Positions 17,994-25,172 of a DNA stretch of 64,000 nt are shown piece after piece (within the stretch, counting starts at the first letter, position 1; the number at the start of each line of letters is the position of its first letter). The DNA lies in NCBI RefSeq assembly GCF_014750655.1, contig NZ_JABBXD010000006.1:124001-188000 (forward strand). The letters are read 5' to 3'. The notes below the pieces were generated by a model. The model was not told the origin of the DNA. It saw nothing but the letters and a program-made list of their open reading frames with translations, and did not search any database. A program made the position numbers and the translations under genes. This stretch comes from Salinimonas profundi. Lineage in GTDB: Bacteria > Pseudomonadota > Gammaproteobacteria > Enterobacterales > Alteromonadaceae.

Positions 17994-18263
17994 TCAAGCA
18001 AACTGCCTGATGAGACTGTTATATAGACTATTATCCTTTTTCAACGCAACATAATTGTCATGCGATATTTGCCGGACTATGAATTTGGATGCGAAGTGAC
18101 CGATGTCGAATTCGATAAAGCACCTGTGATCCTTATCCTTGTAAATTAACCAGTAATCTCCGTAAAAGTAATCCAAATGATTTGCGTGCTTCTTCCATCT
18201 AGCTTCGGCCACCAGTTCATCTGTAGGATATACACCTTTTTCATTATGTATGAACTTACTCAT
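17994..18263 (-). CDS. Cassette-encoded hypothetical protein (89 aa)
   Basis: A small soluble protein that I do not recognise. It is rich in aromatic and charged residues (HANHLDYFYGDYWLIYKDKDHRC) and has no membrane segment. The ATG at 18263 is preceded by a GGAG-like sequence (GTCGGAGATTTCG), which supports translation. Its 3' end lies a few bases from the attC core at 17980-17986, so this is a normal single-gene cassette. Confidence 0.7.
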   Translation of the reverse strand: MSKFIHNEKGVYPTDELVAEARWKKHANHLDYFYGDYWLIYKDKDHRCFIEFDIGHFASKFIVRQISHDNYVALKKDNSLYNSLIRQFA

Positions 18264-18283
18264 CGAAATCTCCGACTCAAGGA

Positions 18284-18342
18284 AGCTAACATTTAAATGA
18301 TGCAGACCCTGAGAACCGCATATTAATTTTTATGTCTTGCTA
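18284..18342 (-). repeat. Degenerate attC-like site
   Basis: The left core AGCTAAC is good and the arms ACATTTAAATGATGC and GCATATTAATTTTTATGT pair imperfectly. The right core is poor (around CTTGCTAC instead of GTTRRRY). Position between two cassette ORFs supports the call; sequence alone would not. Confidence 0.45.
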
Positions 18343-18350
18343 CCGGTACT

Positions 18351-18794
18351 TTACTCAAGAGTCAACTCGCTATTACCAATAATCGGCTTACGATAATAAT
18401 ACCAATTGGCGGAGCGTGACCAGTGATGCTTTTTCTCATTGCATACCCCCCAGATACATCCAACCGTTTCAGTTGTGCTCGCCATAAATTTTTCGTCAGC
18501 AGCTTTCAGACGTTGTTTGTAAGGCGCTGTAAATTGAGATGGTGCTTGACCAGTAAATACATGAATAAGATGCCGACCATCAATATCATTCAAATAATCA
18601 TCTATGGTCATTTGATAACCTTTAGAAACATGGGCGACAACCTTAACCCAGCCGAAGACTAAGCCCTCAAGATCACCTTGTACGACATGCTTCGCACATC
18701 CAATTTTATATAAAGTTTTTTGGGTATCAGAGTTCATAGACATAACTGTCCCAGCGCGCCAAGCGCACGTTTTAATTTTTTCGTTATAACTCAT
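18351..18794 (-). CDS. Cassette-encoded hypothetical protein, second gene of a two-gene cassette
   Basis: A 147-residue soluble protein, unrecognised. It has four cysteines (CAWRAG, IGCAKH, VGCIWGVC) and a tryptophan/tyrosine-rich C-terminus (HHWSRSANWYYYRKP). Its start overlaps the stop of the upstream ORF at 18791-19348 by 4 bases (ATGA), so the two are translationally coupled and likely work together. No attC lies between them, so they travel as one cassette. A start at the internal Met-18 or Met-20 is possible. Confidence 0.68.
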   Translation of the reverse strand: MSYNEKIKTCAWRAGTVMSMNSDTQKTLYKIGCAKHVVQGDLEGLVFGWVKVVAHVSKGYQMTIDDYLNDIDGRHLIHVFTGQAPSQFTAPYKQRLKAADEKFMASTTETVGCIWGVCNEKKHHWSRSANWYYYRKPIIGNSELTLE

Positions 18795-19348
18795 TCCCGC
18801 TTCCAGATTTCGAGGTTAGCACTATTTGCTATGGCAAAATAATCCCCACACCAAGAAAATCCATATGCTTCAATAAAATCAGTTAGAAGCTTGATACAAT
18901 TTTTTTGAAATTTCTCTATTAATGGGTTTCCCTCGGGACCACAGAAGTACAAACTATGTTGAGGCCAATTCGGTGAGCAAAGCCTTAACGTTTCTCCAAG
19001 ACATGTGCTATTCGGAAGTCCACCACCGTTTGGCCCTGCAATAAGAATTTTTTCTCCGGCAATCTCACCTATTCCTTCGCAAAAAATGCCAGAATCATCA
19101 ACTCCTTTGAACTCCTCGTAGTCACGATCAATTTTCTCTGCAGAATCACAGTTGACGAGTGCTCTTCCAGAAGTAGAGACGACCAGAATTAAGTTGGTTT
19201 TACTTCTAGCGAAGCCAAAGCCAATAAATCCGCTGATCGCTATTTCACCTATCCGCTCCCATCCATCAGGGCTAGCCGCGAATGGAATATTAGCTAGAAG
19301 TTCAATGAGCCTATTTCTGTTTTCAATAAGACATTCTGACATATTCAT
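18791..19348 (-). CDS. Cassette-encoded hypothetical protein, first gene of a two-gene cassette
   Basis: A 185-residue soluble protein, unrecognised. A notable segment is GEIAGEKILIAGPNGGGLPNSTCLGE, which superficially resembles a phosphate-binding loop but lacks the GKS/T ending, so I do not call it a nucleotide-binding protein. Six cysteines are spread through the chain. The ORF starts at 19348, with a second Met two codons later. It is coupled by an ATGA overlap to the downstream ORF. Coupled pairs in cassettes are often toxin-antitoxin or effector-immunity pairs; here that is speculation. Confidence 0.68.
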   Translation of the reverse strand: MNMSECLIENRNRLIELLANIPFAASPDGWERIGEIAISGFIGFGFARSKTNLILVVSTSGRALVNCDSAEKIDRDYEEFKGVDDSGIFCEGIGEIAGEKILIAGPNGGGLPNSTCLGETLRLCSPNWPQHSLYFCGPEGNPLIEKFQKNCIKLLTDFIEAYGFSWCGDYFAIANSANLEIWKRE

Positions 19349-19349
19349 G

Positions 19350-19455
19350 GGTTATATCGCCCGGCTAGGGCGCCGGAAAGGAGATGCTTTTTTTGTGCGG
19401 GCGTAGCGAAAAAGCACAAAACGAGCAACGCAGTGTAGGTCGGCTTGTGCCATAT
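19350..19455 (-). repeat. Degenerate attC-like site with strong central hairpin
   Basis: The left arm TATATCGCCCGGCTAGGGC parallels the arm of the site at 25057, but TATAACA has become TATATCG. The right end CGGCTTGTGCC parallels CGGTTTGTTATGC. The central part holds a hairpin with arms around TTTTTTTGTGC and GCACAAAA. Both cores are damaged, so the site is probably inactive. Confidence 0.5.
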
Positions 19456-19456
19456 T

Positions 19457-19879
19457 TTACAAGGCATTTACAGCGGCCTCTATTTGTTCTTTGCGCAATG
19501 CCTCGTATTTTCCAAGCACTTCGTAAAAAGATTTTTTCCGAACGAACGGGAATTGTAGATAATAATGATTAGAGAAGCCATTGATATGGGCTTTATCTCT
19601 ACCGAATATAGCTTGCTCTTCACTCTACTCATTATTCGCGCCACGTAATGTTGTTTTATAAACACTTATAGATTGATCTTTGATATCTAAGATATATGTG
19701 CCGAATGCACCTTTAAGGCATAAATAACGACTACATTTCGATTGTTCAATGCATTTCAAATAATCTGTATGGCCAATGAAAATAGGTACATCTTTAAATA
19801 TATCAAAGTCGCCAAAATTTGTTTTGATAGAAATGCCATAAGCGTCACAACCCATTCGAATTTCTCCGAGAGGATTCAA
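19457..19879 (-). pseudogene. Cassette ORF interrupted by an in-frame TAG
   Basis: The first open part (19625-19879, TTG or unknown start) encodes 84 residues beginning near NPLGEIRMGCDAYGISIKTN and ending RGANNE before TAG. The same frame continues without another stop for 55 codons (SEEQAIFGRDKAHING... to ...KEQIEAAVNAL, stop at about 19457), ending just before the next attC-like site. The downstream part has normal protein-like composition (FVRKKSFYEVLGKYEALRKEQIEAAV). This is what a nonsense mutation in a ~140-codon gene looks like; stop-codon readthrough is an alternative. The frame also extends upstream of 19879 as far as the attC core (RHKIIHHEAVLENIEL) without an ATG, so the true start is unclear. 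Function unrecognised. Confidence 0.66.
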
Positions 19880-19929
19880 TTCAATATTTTCTAATACAGC
19901 TTCATGATGAATTATCTTATGCCTTGTAT

Positions 19930-20019
19930 TGCCAACCTAAGAGGTGGAAACGTGTGCGCGAAAATGGCAAAGCCGCGCACATGTTTATGTCCAAATGCGG
20001 CTTAAGCGCCTTGTTAGGT
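19930..20019 (-). repeat. attC site
   Basis: A 90-base site with right core GTTAGGT and left core TGCCAAC. The arms CCTAAG/CTTAAG and the central arms CGTGTGCGCG and CGCGCAC pair. It separates two cassette ORFs. Confidence 0.75.
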
Positions 20020-20026
20020 ATCGCGC

Positions 20027-20269
20027 TCACCAAAACTTCCACCTAGATTTTGGTTTGCGCCATTCACCTGACCAAAGTTCATAGTGCTCCAGCTTAGCGA
20101 GCTGTTCGAAGATAGCGTACTCACCAAGAGTATCAACGACTTTTGTTGGAATGGACACTCCAAATAAACCATTATCGAGGGGGAACACCTCAATTTGTGA
20201 AAAGGTCGCGCCCAAGGCTAATTCGATACTCTCAAAATTCGTAGTTTTTACGATTGCTTGGATTCCCAT
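20027..20269 (-). CDS. Cassette-encoded hypothetical protein, second of a coupled pair
   Basis: An 80-residue soluble protein ending in a basic, tryptophan-rich tail (ELWSGEWRKPKSRWKFW). It is not a family I recognise. The start overlaps the stop of the upstream ORF (TGATG), so the pair is translationally coupled within one cassette. The small size and coupling fit a toxin-antitoxin or regulator pair, but no motif confirms this. Confidence 0.66.
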   Translation of the reverse strand: MGIQAIVKTTNFESIELALGATFSQIEVFPLDNGLFGVSIPTKVVDTLGEYAIFEQLAKLEHYELWSGEWRKPKSRWKFW

Positions 20270-20529
20270 CAGCTTTTAAATTCCAGAGCACAGGCATGGC
20301 TGAGAGCTTCGCGAATTTGACTGATCACACTTTCTGATACCACTTGCCCCCGTATGTCATAGATGAGACGGCACCTTTGTAAGTGTGCTGGCAGTTGTGA
20401 GACTCCAAATTCGATGCGGGCACGATTGTAAGCAATGCTTAGCTCTATTGCTTCAGCATTCTCAAGACTGTGATTAGCGACAAGTGTGTACTCGCCTCGC
20501 TCTTCACTGACAAATTCAGGTGTAAACAT
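20269..20529 (-). CDS. Cassette-encoded hypothetical protein, first of a coupled pair
   Basis: An 86-residue soluble protein, unrecognised. The first half appears beta-rich (GEYTLVANHSLENAEAIELSIAY) and the C-terminal part helical (SESVISQIREALSHACALEF). It is followed directly by the 80-residue ORF with a stop/start overlap. Upstream lies an abnormally short attC-like element at 20538-20565. Confidence 0.66.
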   Translation of the reverse strand: MFTPEFVSEERGEYTLVANHSLENAEAIELSIAYNRARIEFGVSQLPAHLQRCRLIYDIRGQVVSESVISQIREALSHACALEFKS

Positions 20530-20537
20530 AGTTTAGT

Positions 20538-20565
20538 ACCTAACGCCTGCCGTCACTTGTTATAA
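20538..20565 (-). repeat. Collapsed attC: two core sites only 14 bases apart
   Basis: ACCTAAC and GTTATAA are both present as facing cores, but they lie only 14 bases apart (28 bases overall). Normal attC sites are at least about 55-60 bases. The central stem needed for single-strand folding is missing, so it is probably a deletion derivative that fused two cassettes into one unit. Confidence 0.6.
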
Positions 20566-20871
20566 TCCGGGGGGCCAGGTGCATTGAATCTTGTTTTCTC
20601 TAAGATAATTGCTGGCTAGATCATTCCGGCCAACAATGTACTCAACACGACCATCCTTTATACCAACAGCCGGAATGCTGAATAGATGCTTTCCGGCGCA
20701 ATAAACATCGATGATTCTATGAGTTCCAGTGAACTGAAGAAAATTAGCCTCTCCAATTTCCCTAGCCAGCTCCCAGACCATTGCCTTCTCAGGAATGTCT
20801 ATTTCGATAGAAAGAGGGCCAGCCTGGTCATCTTGAGAACAGCAGGCCTCACGAATAACTTCAATTGTCAT
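20560..20871 (-). CDS. Cassette-encoded hypothetical protein (103 aa)
   Basis: A soluble protein I do not recognise. It shows an alternating pattern (TIEVIREACCSQ, LSIEIDIPEKAMVWELAREIGEANF, HLFSIPAVGIKDGRVEYIVG), suggesting a small alpha/beta fold. It has a CC pair at residues 10-11. The ATG at 20871 follows GGAGCTTAT-like sequence in the promoter-proximal side on the minus strand (AAGCTCCT), giving only a weak ribosome binding site. Its stop codon TAA falls inside the collapsed attC, as is common for cassettes. Confidence 0.68.
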   Translation of the reverse strand: MTIEVIREACCSQDDQAGPLSIEIDIPEKAMVWELAREIGEANFLQFTGTHRIIDVYCAGKHLFSIPAVGIKDGRVEYIVGRNDLASNYLRENKIQCTWPPGL

Positions 20872-20884
20872 AGGAGCTTATAAA

Positions 20885-20982
20885 GCTAAGCTGAGGGGCG
20901 CGAATGTGCGGCGAAAACGGCGAAGCCGCCGTGCGCTTGCGTCCCAGCGAACGAAGTGAGCGACTTGAGCGTTTTATTAGGT
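20885..20982 (-). repeat. attC-like site, both cores mutated
   Basis: The left core reads AGCTAAG (AAC expected) and the right core ATTAGGT (GTTAGGT expected). The arms CTGAG/CTTGAG and the central hairpin CGGCG...CGCCG are preserved. Folding is likely intact, but recombination activity is doubtful. Confidence 0.62.
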
Positions 20983-21004
20983 GCATGCCTGTGACTCTCA
21001 TATA

Positions 21005-21190
21005 TCATTGTTCCAACCTCAAAATAACTTCGTAGGCGTCTTGCTCTGAAACCTTAGCTTTTTGCATTTGCTCATGTGATATTTCTTTTTCAATTGATGA
21101 GGCTCCAGCGGATTGACCACTGTCAAACCGGATAAAAAAACGGCCTTCTCGTTCAAGAATTTCACACCCATAATTTGAGAAGATTTTCAT
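21005..21190 (-). CDS. Cassette-encoded hypothetical protein (61 aa)
   Basis: A small soluble protein. The first half is a likely beta-hairpin (GCEILEREGRFFIRFDSG) and the second half is helical and charged (EKEISHEQMQKAKVSEQDAYEVILRLEQ). The arrangement resembles small immunity-like or regulatory cassette proteins, but I cannot name a family. It is flanked by attC-like sites on both sides. Confidence 0.68.
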   Translation of the reverse strand: MKIFSNYGCEILEREGRFFIRFDSGQSAGASSIEKEISHEQMQKAKVSEQDAYEVILRLEQ

Positions 21191-21201
21191 ATCCCAAGCG
21201 T

Positions 21202-21312
21202 ACCTAACGCCAAGCTAAGGGTCGCGAATGCGTGGCTATTATGCCGAAGCCGCCGCGCGTTTGCATCCCAGCGATTGCCGAAGGTAATTGCGATTTAAGT
21301 GCCTTATTAGAG
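21202..21312 (-). repeat. attC site
   Basis: A 111-base site with left core ACCTAAC and right core ATTAGAG (one base off GTTRRRY). Arms GCCAAGCTAA and TTTAAGTGCC pair imperfectly. The stop of the upstream cassette ORF lies in the right core. Confidence 0.7.
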
Positions 21313-21852
21313 TGCAAGCGCACTGTTGACAACATTTTCATATTCGGTGGCAGTAAACTTGAAGGGGCCGATCTCCTTGATTGGTTGTGGTTCTTCGTAC
21401 CCATTCTCATATGCAAATTGACTCCAAATATACTCTTGGCCCACCTTGGAAATTTTGCATCCATAAGCACCACAACCTATATCAGCGCACTCTGGACAAA
21501 CATAAATAAGACTTCTACCAGATTCAGTTTCAGGCGGTTGCTGAAGTAAAAGCTGTTTTAAACTGTGCTTATTCAGTTTATCCCAGCCTTTTGCGAAGCA
21601 ACCCATAAAATCGCGGTGGCCGTCAGCCTTAGTTACTAAAGTTGTCAGTAGGGATTGTCCTTCAATAGTGAAGTCAGAAGAATAACATTCATGGATACCC
21701 TTACTCTCTTTTCGATGAAGAATATTAAATCCTAATTGTTTCATATTTAAATCTACTTCTGTTACTTCACCACAGGAAGAACATACGTAATATTCAACTT
21801 TATCAATAACAGCCGAATCTCTAAGTGATTCTCCGCAATTTCTACATTTCAT
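21307..21852 (-). CDS. Cassette-encoded zinc-ribbon protein, unknown function
   Basis: About 181 residues with two cysteine-rich regions. The first is an N-terminal ribbon: CRNCGE and, 15 residues later, CSSCGE, a four-cysteine zinc site. The second, YVCPECADIGCGAYGC, is followed by WSQFAYENGYEEPQP. The pattern C-EC-D-GCG----K----W-FAYEN recurs in uncharacterised bacterial proteins that I associate with immunity-like families, though I cannot name one with confidence. No enzymatic motif is visible. I place the start at ATG 21852 (GTG at 21855 is equally in frame). Flanked by attC sites. Confidence 0.72.
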   Translation of the reverse strand: MKCRNCGESLRDSAVIDKVEYYVCSSCGEVTEVDLNMKQLGFNILHRKESKGIHECYSSDFTIEGQSLLTTLVTKADGHRDFMGCFAKGWDKLNKHSLKQLLLQQPPETESGRSLIYVCPECADIGCGAYGCKISKVGQEYIWSQFAYENGYEEPQPIKEIGPFKFTATEYENVVNSALAL

Positions 21853-21859
21853 CACTGCA

Positions 21860-21970
21860 CCCTAACTTTAAGCTAAAGGACAAAAACACAATTCTACAAT
21901 CGCGGCGCAGCATTGTGTTTTTGTCCTAGCAACCCGCCCTGCAGGTTGCGTTTAAAGCATATTGTTAGTG
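21860..21970 (-). repeat. attC site with two stems
   Basis: A 111-base site with left core CCCTAAC and right core GTTAGTG. A long perfect stem, AGGACAAAAACACAAT with its complement, forms the centre. A second hairpin (GCAACCC...) lies beside it. Outer arms TTTAAGC/GTTTAAA also pair. The C-terminal codons of the upstream ORF run into the site. Confidence 0.8.
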
Positions 21971-22227
21971 GGAGTCACAGGTTTATAAAACGATGAGCTG
22001 TTAGTCCAAAATTTATCGTGTATATCTACTTTTTTCTGAAGTAATGAATCAAGGCGTTCATCATCAAACCCCACTTCACTTACTATTTCTGCTTCGATTT
22101 TTCCAATTTCGTAAAGTTCATTGTAGTAGCGATGAATAACACCGCAAACAGCGGCCTCAACGTTATCGTAAAACTCTGGTAGATTTCGGATCCTGTCTAC
22201 CAGAATCAATGCTTCGTTTATTTTCAT
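21952..22227 (-). CDS. Cassette-encoded hypothetical protein (about 91 aa)
   Basis: A soluble, mainly helical acidic protein (INEALILVDRIRNLPEFYDNVEAAVCGVIHRYYNELYEIGKIEAEIVSE). I choose the ATG at 22227 because GAGGGAGCT stands directly before it; an in-frame start at 22242 adds five residues. The last residues (TPTNNML) are encoded within the attC site, so they may vary if the cassette is moved. Family not recognised. Confidence 0.7.
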   Translation of the reverse strand: MKINEALILVDRIRNLPEFYDNVEAAVCGVIHRYYNELYEIGKIEAEIVSEVGFDDERLDSLLQKKVDIHDKFWTNSSSFYKPVTPTNNML

Positions 22228-22233
22228 AGCTCC

Positions 22234-22323
22234 CTCTAACACCCCGCTAAACGGCGAGCGGTAGCGAGTTCGGTAGAAGCCACGCTTTGTGTGGCTGGAA
22301 CGAATTTAAGCGGCTTGTTATGA
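22234..22323 (-). repeat. attC site (Vibrio-repeat-like)
   Basis: A 90-base site with left core CTCTAAC and right core GTTATGA. Outer arms ACCCCGCTAAA and TTTAAGCGGCTT pair well. Central stem GCCACGC/GTGTGGC is present. One of the clearest sites in the array. Confidence 0.85.
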
Positions 22324-22605
22324 GTTTTGGTTAAGTTCAATACGGGCCTCCTGCCATTGCTCCCAAGCATACTCTGGGTTTAGGTCTGGATACCCTCGTG
22401 ATTCTTCCATTTTATCTCGTGCTGAGATTGGCAACATCATACATACAGCATTATCGCGAATCTCAAGCACTTCACTTTCAGTTAATGGCGAACCTTTTTC
22501 TCGCTCTTTGTTTAAGAGAATCGCTAGCAAAGCTGGGGTAGGAGTCGGCACTAATTCCTCTTCGGGTTCTTCGAGTTTTCTTTTCTTGAATAGATCTTTA
22601 AACAT
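22318..22605 (-). CDS. Cassette-encoded hypothetical protein (about 95 aa)
   Basis: A charged soluble protein. A basic N-terminus (MFKDLFKKRKL) is followed by an acidic/proline linker (EEPEEELVPTPTP) and helical segments (LAILLNKEREKGSPLTESEVLEIRDNAV, PEYAWEQWQEARIEL). I prefer the ATG at 22605, preceded by AAGG, over the ATG at 22626, which lies beside the attC core and would be separated from the gene on recombination. No family recognised. Confidence 0.68.
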   Translation of the reverse strand: MFKDLFKKRKLEEPEEELVPTPTPALLAILLNKEREKGSPLTESEVLEIRDNAVCMMLPISARDKMEESRGYPDLNPEYAWEQWQEARIELNQNS

Positions 22606-22629
22606 CCGATGTACCTTATGACTCATAAC

Positions 22630-22694
22630 GCCTAACTCACCGGAAATTTGGGAGCGAAGCGAGCAAAGTTTCCGAGTGCAGTGACTTGTTATAC
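22630..22694 (-). repeat. attC site, classic 65-base form
   Basis: GCCTAAC and GTTATAC are the two cores. Arms TCACCGGAAA and TTTCCGAGTGCAGTGA pair with a few unpaired bases, as needed for recognition of the folded bottom strand. Length is 65 bases. It shares GGAGCGAAGCGA with the site at 25057. Confidence 0.87.
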
Positions 22695-22707
22695 GGTTTT
22701 ACACCAA

Positions 22708-25017
22708 TCATGCAACAACCTCGAGCATTTCGTTGTAATGAATGTCATCAACTTCCTGAATCCATGTAAATATATCACCAATGACATTTTGGCTTTCACC
22801 TAATAAGTTTTCTGATGAATCCTCATTGATTTCAATCACAGCGCTATGAGAATATTTATTTATGAAGCGATAAATCTTTTCTTTGGTTGCTTCATCTGTG
22901 ATTTTACAACCGTTCAAGCCACAACTCATTAGCTGTGCAATATCACTTCGGTACTTTGGAAACTTGAAGCTAAAAAATGATTCAAGTAATTTCCTTGCAA
23001 GATTCGCTGTTAAAAAAGCTTCGTCACGTGAAAGTGACGGATTGTCTTTGTAGAAATTAAGCTTTGAAAATATATAATGGTATTCTGAATTGTATCTAAC
23101 CAGAGTAGAGTCAGCGTCTTTAAATGTTGATTGGCGTGGAACGACTGTTGACGCTTCAATTGTATAAAAGAACGCATTGGGTTCTTTAGGTGGATTCTTT
23201 CTCCTTATATTACGGTTTACACCTTCGAACCAATCACGTATCAATTTGAAGTAAGTAAAGTTGTGCGTAAATACGAATAGCTGTTTCGCCTTGTCACAAT
23301 TGCTACGAAGAAACGAATACGCATGAAACAAGTGGTTCGAGTCAAAGCTTGAAACAGGATCATCGACAACAACTATAGTATTTTCCATCTTGTTATCGTT
23401 TTCTTTTAGTTTGGTCACAAAATAAACAAATGCAATAGCGGTTTTTTCACCTTCACTCAAGTTTCCTTCTGCCGGAACGGAATCGTTCCGCAATATCTCA
23501 TACCCTTTTTTAACCGGATTGAAACGAAGAGTTAATTCACTTCGTCCAAGAAATTTATGAAGTGATTCATTGAACTGGTCAGCGCCCAGACCTTCATTTG
23601 ATAGTGAATCTTCAAGTGTGCGAATCTCTGTGTTTCTTGAGTCAATTTTTGTTTTTAGTGTTTGATTTGCGGCTATTCGATCAACCACTTCTTTTTTCTT
23701 GTCGTGATAACCGAATGACTTTACTTCAGTGGTTGAATAGTGAAGTTCAAGCTGCCTTTTAGCTTTGTCAGTTTCTTCTTTAAAATTCCCTGACTTGTGA
23801 TTGTGCTTGTCAATAGCTGCACCAATAGCGGTCATGGCATCATTGAACGCCTTCACAGATGATTCACTGATAACTTCAATCGTTAGACCAGTCTTAAGTG
23901 GATTAGCTGTCTTAGCCTTTAATACAGTGTGCCAAACAGTTATTTCTTCGTTCAGGTCTGTAATCGCTTTTTCCAACGTGGTACATGCTTCGCTGTAGCG
24001 CTTTTTGAATTCGTCATAAAAATCACTTACGGAAGGTAGCATTGGGGGTTGAATATATTGGCTGGAAAGCCAGCCATCAGCACTTTGAAGCCGGGTTTGA
24101 AAGGCTTTGTAGTCGTCATTAAAGTGGGCTTCAAGCTGTTTGGTACGTTCTTCGGTTATGGTGTTGCCACAAAATTCACACTGATTTGTATCGTGGCGCT
24201 TATGAAGATCAAGACCAATTTCAATCCAAGACTTTATATCACTATGATCGACAAGTCGCTGAATAGTTTGGCTGACAACGCTAGTTTTCAACAGATCATC
24301 AAGACGTTCTTTAGCTTTGTTGAAAGTTTCTTGGTTAATGGAATGTTTATTAAAGGTAATCGGTGACTTTTGATCAGGCTTGGCCGCATTGGTCAATTCA
24401 ACAATTTTTTGATCATCAAGAAGCGGGGTATCTGACTTGCTTGCTTCAAGGTTGTCGGTAATAAATTTTTCAAATTTCCGTTTGTCGTAATTAAGATAGT
24501 AGCGGTCTGTAGTATCAATTGACTGAAGGCTGCTTTTCATGTGCCGTGCGCTATCAGTTCCAAACTTTGAAATAGCACCTTCGAGTTTTCTTATTTTCTC
24601 AGCTTCTTTGCTGTGTGCTGTAGTATCCGCTTCCTGTTCTTTTTTTAGCTTTTCTAATTTTTCACGCTCTTCAATTTTTTCTTTATCGACAAGCAATATG
24701 CTTTTTACGACACTATCCCATGAAATGTTTTCGTCAATAAAATCATGGTTGAAGGTATATATATTCAGATCAGCATTTCCCACGTTCGCTTGTGTGATAA
24801 GCGTTCCGTTGTCTATGCTTACCGAGAATTGCGAAGAAGGAAATTTACTTGAAGTGGATTTATTTTCGATACACCTAAACAACCCCGAAAGCGTAGACTT
24901 ACCGCTCCCGTTCCAACCATAAAACAGGTTGTACTTCCCAAAATCTTTAGCATAGGCGTTTGTGTGATCCTGATAGATACCGAACTGTTTTAGTTTTTGT
25001 ATGCTTTTTATTGACAT
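22708..25017 (-). CDS. RloC-like ABC ATPase with zinc-hook and putative anticodon-nuclease domain (defence candidate)
   Basis: A 769-residue AAA_13-type SMC/ABC ATPase. Walker A is GWNGSGKST (residues 34-42), the ABC signature LSEGE (520-524), Walker B VVVDDPVSSFD (549-559), and the H-loop FTHN (about 585). Between them are long coiled-coil arms with CEFCGN (C280, C283), a CXXC zinc hook as in Rad50 and RloC. After the ATPase the C-terminal part contains ARKLLES (R675, E679) and NKYSH (H724), an R-xxx-E...H arrangement like the catalytic triad of PrrC/RloC anticodon nucleases. RloC cleaves tRNA and is thought to act as a phage-exclusion ribonuclease. Length is close to known RloC. It is a single 2.3-kb cassette ORF between attC sites. 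ATPase type is sure; nuclease activity is inferred. Confidence 0.82.
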   Translation of the reverse strand: MSIKSIQKLKQFGIYQDHTNAYAKDFGKYNLFYGWNGSGKSTLSGLFRCIENKSTSSKFPSSQFSVSIDNGTLITQANVGNADLNIYTFNHDFIDENISWDSVVKSILLVDKEKIEEREKLEKLKKEQEADTTAHSKEAEKIRKLEGAISKFGTDSARHMKSSLQSIDTTDRYYLNYDKRKFEKFITDNLEASKSDTPLLDDQKIVELTNAAKPDQKSPITFNKHSINQETFNKAKERLDDLLKTSVVSQTIQRLVDHSDIKSWIEIGLDLHKRHDTNQCEFCGNTITEERTKQLEAHFNDDYKAFQTRLQSADGWLSSQYIQPPMLPSVSDFYDEFKKRYSEACTTLEKAITDLNEEITVWHTVLKAKTANPLKTGLTIEVISESSVKAFNDAMTAIGAAIDKHNHKSGNFKEETDKAKRQLELHYSTTEVKSFGYHDKKKEVVDRIAANQTLKTKIDSRNTEIRTLEDSLSNEGLGADQFNESLHKFLGRSELTLRFNPVKKGYEILRNDSVPAEGNLSEGEKTAIAFVYFVTKLKENDNKMENTIVVVDDPVSSFDSNHLFHAYSFLRSNCDKAKQLFVFTHNFTYFKLIRDWFEGVNRNIRRKNPPKEPNAFFYTIEASTVVPRQSTFKDADSTLVRYNSEYHYIFSKLNFYKDNPSLSRDEAFLTANLARKLLESFFSFKFPKYRSDIAQLMSCGLNGCKITDEATKEKIYRFINKYSHSAVIEINEDSSENLLGESQNVIGDIFTWIQEVDDIHYNEMLEVVA

Positions 25018-25056
25018 AACATCCTTGCTCTAAAAGTCACGCGGTGTTCAATTGGC

Positions 25057-25171
25057 GTATAACACCCCGCTTAGGGGCAATAACACGTGGGCTAAAATTT
25101 GGAGCGAAGCGACTGAGCCCACGTGTTATTGTCCCAGGGAGCTTGCGACCGACTACAGCGGTTTGTTATGC
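25057..25171 (-). repeat. attC site (longest in the array)
   Basis: A 115-base site with cores GTATAAC and GTTATGC. Arms ACCCCGCT and AGCGGTTT pair, and the centre holds a near-perfect stem (CAATAACACGTGGGCT with its complement). It shares GGAGCGAAGCGA with the site at 22630. Confidence 0.85.
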
Positions 25172-25172
25172 G

